The position numbers and the translations under genes were made by a program. Below the pieces are notes generated by a model. The model was not told where the DNA came from, searched no databases, and saw nothing but the letters and a program-made list of their open reading frames with translations. From JAEUKA01 sp035340095 (GTDB lineage Bacteria; Myxococcota_A; Polyangia; Palsa-1104; JAEUJZ01): a stretch of DNA of 8,770 nucleotides. Location: NCBI GenBank assembly GCA_035340095.1, contig DAORGN010000209.1:1-8770 (forward strand), given 5' to 3'. This document shows positions 6,449-8,770 of this stretch, in pieces (position 1 is the stretch's first letter; each line of letters begins with the position of its first letter).

Positions 6449-6477
6449 TTGTCCTCGGGGACGGTTTTCGCTAGGGT
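6449..6477 (+). promoter_or_regulatory. candidate promoter for the NTT-like/ABC transporter operon
   Basis: TTGTCC (6449-6454), a 17-base spacer and TAGGGT (6472-6477) match the -35/-10 consensus at 4/6 and 3/6 positions. The predicted transcript start near 6484 leaves a leader of about 44 bases to the ATG at 6528. This is tentative because such matches arise by chance. Confidence 0.3.
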
Positions 6478-6527
6478 GATCGGACTGTCGCTCGCAAATG
6501 GGGCGGCAGCTTGGCGGAACAGCGCGG

Positions 6528-7808
6528 ATGTCGACCCAGAGCGGACCTACGGAAACAAACACGCAGCCTGGATCGTCGCGCCCGCTGGTCGAAGGACGGC
6601 AGGCCTTGTGGCTTGGGCTCTTGGCGGCGCTCGTCGCTGGCGCGGTGCTGTGTGGTTATGAAATGCTGCGCTCGTCTGCCAATACGCTGTTTGTGCAGGC
6701 GTATGGAAAACAAGCGCTGCCGTGGGCGCTGGGTCTGACGCTCGTCGGAGTGACCCTGTTGACGTTCATTTACGGGCGGCTTTTGTCGTGGCTGGGACCG
6801 CGGCACACGCTGCAAGCCACGACGGCGCTGGCGATTTTGACGATGGTCGCAAGCTGGGGCGCGATTCGGCTGGGACTTAGGCCGGCGCTCATCGTGCTGT
6901 TCATCTTCAAAGAGTCTTACGTCGTGCTGCTCATCGAGCAGATTTGGTCGTATATCGACAGCACGCTCGAACCGAAGGCCGCCAAACGGCTCAACGGTCC
7001 GATCTGCGGCGTGGCGGGAATTGGTGCCGTCGCGGGCGGGCTGCTTTTGGGCAAGCTGTCGCAGCCACTGGGAACGCAAAGCATGCTGCTCTTGGCGGCG
7101 GCAGCGACGCTTTTGACGTTGCCGCTTTTGCAGCTTTTGTTTGCAAAGTTTGGCGCGCCGACGGAAGGAAAGAAAAAACAGTCGGAAAAAGGCCACCTGG
7201 CACTGCATCTGTTCCGAACCGAACCCGTGCTGTTGCTGCTGATTTCGCTGATCGCTTCGACGCAGGTGCTATCGACGATTCTGGAACTGGCATTCAAGAG
7301 CGCGCTTCAAGACCACTTGCCGAGTGCCGATGTCCAAAATGCGTACTCGGGGAACTACTACGCGCTGGTCAACTTTGCCGCGATGTTTTTCCAGTTCATC
7401 GGTGCGCCGCTGTTGCTATCGGTGTTTCCGGGGCGTGTGATTCACATTCTGGTGCCGCTGTGCAATCTGCTGGCGCTCGGTTACATGCTGTGGGCGCCGC
7501 CGCTCATCGGCAGTGCCGTTGCTTACGGCGTATTCAAGACGCTCGATTACTCCCTGTTTCGCGCCGCCAAAGAGCTGCTGTATGTCCCTTTGCCATTTGA
7601 CGCACGTTATCGAGCCAAGGAAGTCATCGACGTGCTCGGCAACCGCGTCAGCAAAGGCATGGCTTCGCTTCTGGTGACGCTGCTTCAGTTTGCCCATGTA
7701 GTGTTTTCTCAGCTTGCCTATGCGGGCGTTGGCATCGTCGCTGTCGGGCTCTGGCTCGGTCTGGCGTTGCCGCTTTCCCGCGCGGCGCAGAAAGAACAAG
7801 CGGAATGA
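6528..7808 (+). CDS. NTT/TLC-like (ATP/ADP translocase-related) MFS-type membrane transporter
   Basis: A 426-residue polytopic inner-membrane protein with about 10-12 hydrophobic segments and a short hydrophilic N-terminus. A basic loop, G-K-K-K-Q-S-E-K (214-221), lies mid-protein where the two six-helix halves of an MFS-like fold would join. The diagnostic stretch is D-Y-S-L-F-R-A-A-K-E (340-349), then L-Y-V-P-L and Y-R-A-K-E-V-I-D-V-L-G-N-R-V-S-K (361-376). From memory this matches the Y-S-L-F-D-P-T-K-E ... Y-I-P-L ... K-G-K-A-A-I-D-V-V-G block of nucleotide transporters such as Rickettsia Tlc and Chlamydia Npt. Those are about 500 residues and exchange ATP for ADP, whereas this one is shorter, and in a free-living host true ATP import is unlikely. 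Its substrate is unknown. The start at 6528 is chosen for GGAA 8 bases upstream (6516-6519). An ATG at 6498 would add ten residues. The stop overlaps the next ATG (ATGA). Confidence 0.82.
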   Translation: MSTQSGPTETNTQPGSSRPLVEGRQALWLGLLAALVAGAVLCGYEMLRSSANTLFVQAYGKQALPWALGLTLVGVTLLTFIYGRLLSWLGPRHTLQATTALAILTMVASWGAIRLGLRPALIVLFIFKESYVVLLIEQIWSYIDSTLEPKAAKRLNGPICGVAGIGAVAGGLLLGKLSQPLGTQSMLLLAAAATLLTLPLLQLLFAKFGAPTEGKKKQSEKGHLALHLFRTEPVLLLLISLIASTQVLSTILELAFKSALQDHLPSADVQNAYSGNYYALVNFAAMFFQFIGAPLLLSVFPGRVIHILVPLCNLLALGYMLWAPPLIGSAVAYGVFKTLDYSLFRAAKELLYVPLPFDARYRAKEVIDVLGNRVSKGMASLLVTLLQFAHVVFSQLAYAGVGIVAVGLWLGLALPLSRAAQKEQAE

Positions 7809-8770
7809 CTGGAAACCCTGCGAAAGCGCCGATCTTGCCAAACGGTCCGCGCTCGTCTTTGTCCACGTATCTGTGGCGCTATGCCCCCCGTCACATCGTT
7901 GGCGGCGTGATGCTGCTCGGCTTTCAGGTGGCGATGAACCGCATCGACTGGCTGTCGAAGCAAGCGATCGACACCATCTTTGGTCGGATTCCCAGCCGCG
8001 CGCCGAGCGATGCGATGTGGCCGGCGATGATGATGCTCGGTCTGGCGGTGTTTGCGTTTATCGTCCGCGTCGCCAGCCGGATGTACTGCTTTAACGCCGG
8101 ACGCGACATCGAATACGAGCTGCGGGGCCAGCTTCTTTCGCGCCTGCATCGGCTCGGTTTTTCGTTTTACCGTCGGCTGTCCGCGGGCGAAATCATGAGC
8201 CGGGCGACTTCGGATCTGACGCAAGTGCGGCTTCTCACCGGCTTTGGCGTCATGAACCTGATCAACATCGTGTTCGCCCTGGTGAGCGCGCTCCAGGTCA
8301 TGCTGTCGATCTCGCCGCGGCTGACGCTGGTGTCGTTTACGACGGTGCCGCTTCTGATGCTCTTGACCCGGACATTTTCGGGAAAGATGTTTTCGCGCAC
8401 GCAGAAAGTGCAGGAAACGCTCGGCAAATTGACCGAGTTTGTCCAAAGCAACCTCGCCGGCATTCGGGTGGTGCGCAGCTTTGGGATTGAATCCAACATC
8501 GAGCAGCGCTTCGAGGAACTCAACCAGCGCTATCTGTCGACGTCGCTCGATCTGGCGCGGCTGCGCGGCCTGATGTTCCCGGTGACGGGTGCGGTGGCGG
8601 CGCTCGGGCTGCTGTTGTTTTTCTGGTACGGATCGACGCTGCTTCTAAACGGCAGCCTGACCGAAGGCGGCTTTTTCGCGTTTTCCCTCGCACTGGCGCG
8701 GATGACGTGGCCGCTGATTGCCGCCGGGTTCCTGATGTCCATCGTCCAGCGCGGTCGCGTAAGCTTTAAC
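7805..8770 (+). CDS. ABC exporter half-transporter, transmembrane domain, 3'-truncated by window edge
   Basis: The frame stays open for 322 codons from an ATG at 7805 to the right edge. The start overlaps the stop of the NTT-like gene (ATGA, 7805-7808) and has no strong ribosome binding site of its own, so translational coupling is likely. The protein matches the six-helix type IV exporter (ABC_membrane) domain. Hydrophobic segments lie near 31-45, 73-92, 148-165, 172-188, 260-283 and 289-312. The intracellular loop E-Y-E-L-R (103-107) ... F-Y-R-R ... G-E-I-M-S-R-A-T-S-D-L (128-138) is the classic MsbA/MdlA-type coupling region, and L-A-G-I-R-V-V-R-S-F (217-226) is the second. The final residues, I-V-Q-R-G-R-V-S-F, mark the linker before the nucleotide-binding domain, whose Walker motifs would lie past 8770. 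It resembles MdlA/SmdA-type subunits, which work as heterodimers. Substrate is unknown, perhaps a lipid or peptide. Confidence 0.93.
   Translation, partial: MTGNPAKAPILPNGPRSSLSTYLWRYAPRHIVGGVMLLGFQVAMNRIDWLSKQAIDTIFGRIPSRAPSDAMWPAMMMLGLAVFAFIVRVASRMYCFNAGRDIEYELRGQLLSRLHRLGFSFYRRLSAGEIMSRATSDLTQVRLLTGFGVMNLINIVFALVSALQVMLSISPRLTLVSFTTVPLLMLLTRTFSGKMFSRTQKVQETLGKLTEFVQSNLAGIRVVRSFGIESNIEQRFEELNQRYLSTSLDLARLRGLMFPVTGAVAALGLLLFFWYGSTLLLNGSLTEGGFFAFSLALARMTWPLIAAGFLMSIVQRGRVSFN

Larger units (their letters stand above)
6226..6527. other. non-coding divergent intergenic region
   Basis: About 300 bases separate the divergently transcribed lipoprotein and NTT-like genes. I find no convincing gene. 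It contains a minus-strand promoter and ribosome binding site near the lipoprotein, an imperfect hairpin at 6356-6377, and a candidate plus-strand promoter at 6449-6477. An A6 tract at 6321-6326 would read as T6 on the minus strand, after a weak 5-bp GC stem (6331-6335 with 6342-6346). That could insulate the lipoprotein promoter, but the stem is too short to call. No tRNA, riboswitch or known operator was recognised. Confidence 0.7.

Noticed and set aside
6471..7208. 245-residue minus-strand open frame opposite the NTT-like gene
   Set aside because: It has Arg/Gln-rich shadow composition and no start signal, and lies opposite a well-patterned membrane protein.
7718..8446. 242-residue minus-strand open frame opposite the ABC exporter
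   Set aside because: It is antisense to a continuous ABC transmembrane domain, with His/Arg/Lys-rich composition and no motif.
1..8770. tRNA, rRNA, CRISPR, transposase or integrase signatures
   Set aside because: None was seen on reading both strands. Coding density is high and the only repeats are protein-repeat DNA and short palindromes.

Overview
The window is 8.8 kb of fairly GC-rich, densely coded bacterial chromosome. It holds six protein genes, two of them cut by the window edges. I see no RNA genes, CRISPR arrays, insertion sequences or other mobile elements. The style suggests a free-living Gram-negative of the myxobacterial/deltaproteobacterial kind: a GyrA with an acidic tail, a large lipoprotein with an Asp/Gly-rich linker followed by many 'DVWAVG'-type propeller blades, and a nucleotide-transporter-like MFS protein next to an ABC exporter. 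That placement is inference from protein character, not from a marker gene.

Layout. Positions 1-4305 (+ strand) look like one tightly packed transcription unit. It runs from gyrA (5' end missing) into a CDP-alcohol phosphatidyltransferase (1-base overlap, TGATG), then into a Tat-signal glycosidase-like TIM-barrel protein (ATGA overlap). A gyrase gene, a membrane-lipid or polyol-phosphate transferase and an exported glycosidase thus appear to be co-transcribed, an unusual combination. The unit ends at a 33-base convergent junction.

Positions 4339-6225 (- strand) encode a 628-residue lipoprotein. After a short linker it consists almost entirely of about 14 propeller-like repeats, enough for two seven-bladed propellers. 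It has a clear Shine-Dalgarno and a plausible promoter with a perfect TTGACA -35.

Positions 6226-6527 form a non-coding divergent promoter region. It contains an imperfect hairpin and a candidate + strand promoter.

Positions 6528-8770 (+ strand) hold an NTT/TLC-like (ATP/ADP translocase-related) membrane transporter. It overlaps by ATGA the start of a type IV ABC exporter half-transporter resembling MdlA/MsbA. Only the transmembrane domain of the latter lies in the window. The two are probably co-translated and may act on the same substrate or envelope process.

No single locus here is clearly a new defence or mobile system. The points most worth following up are the gyrA-led operon with the lipid transferase and exported glycosidase, the double-propeller lipoprotein, and the NTT-like/ABC transporter pair.
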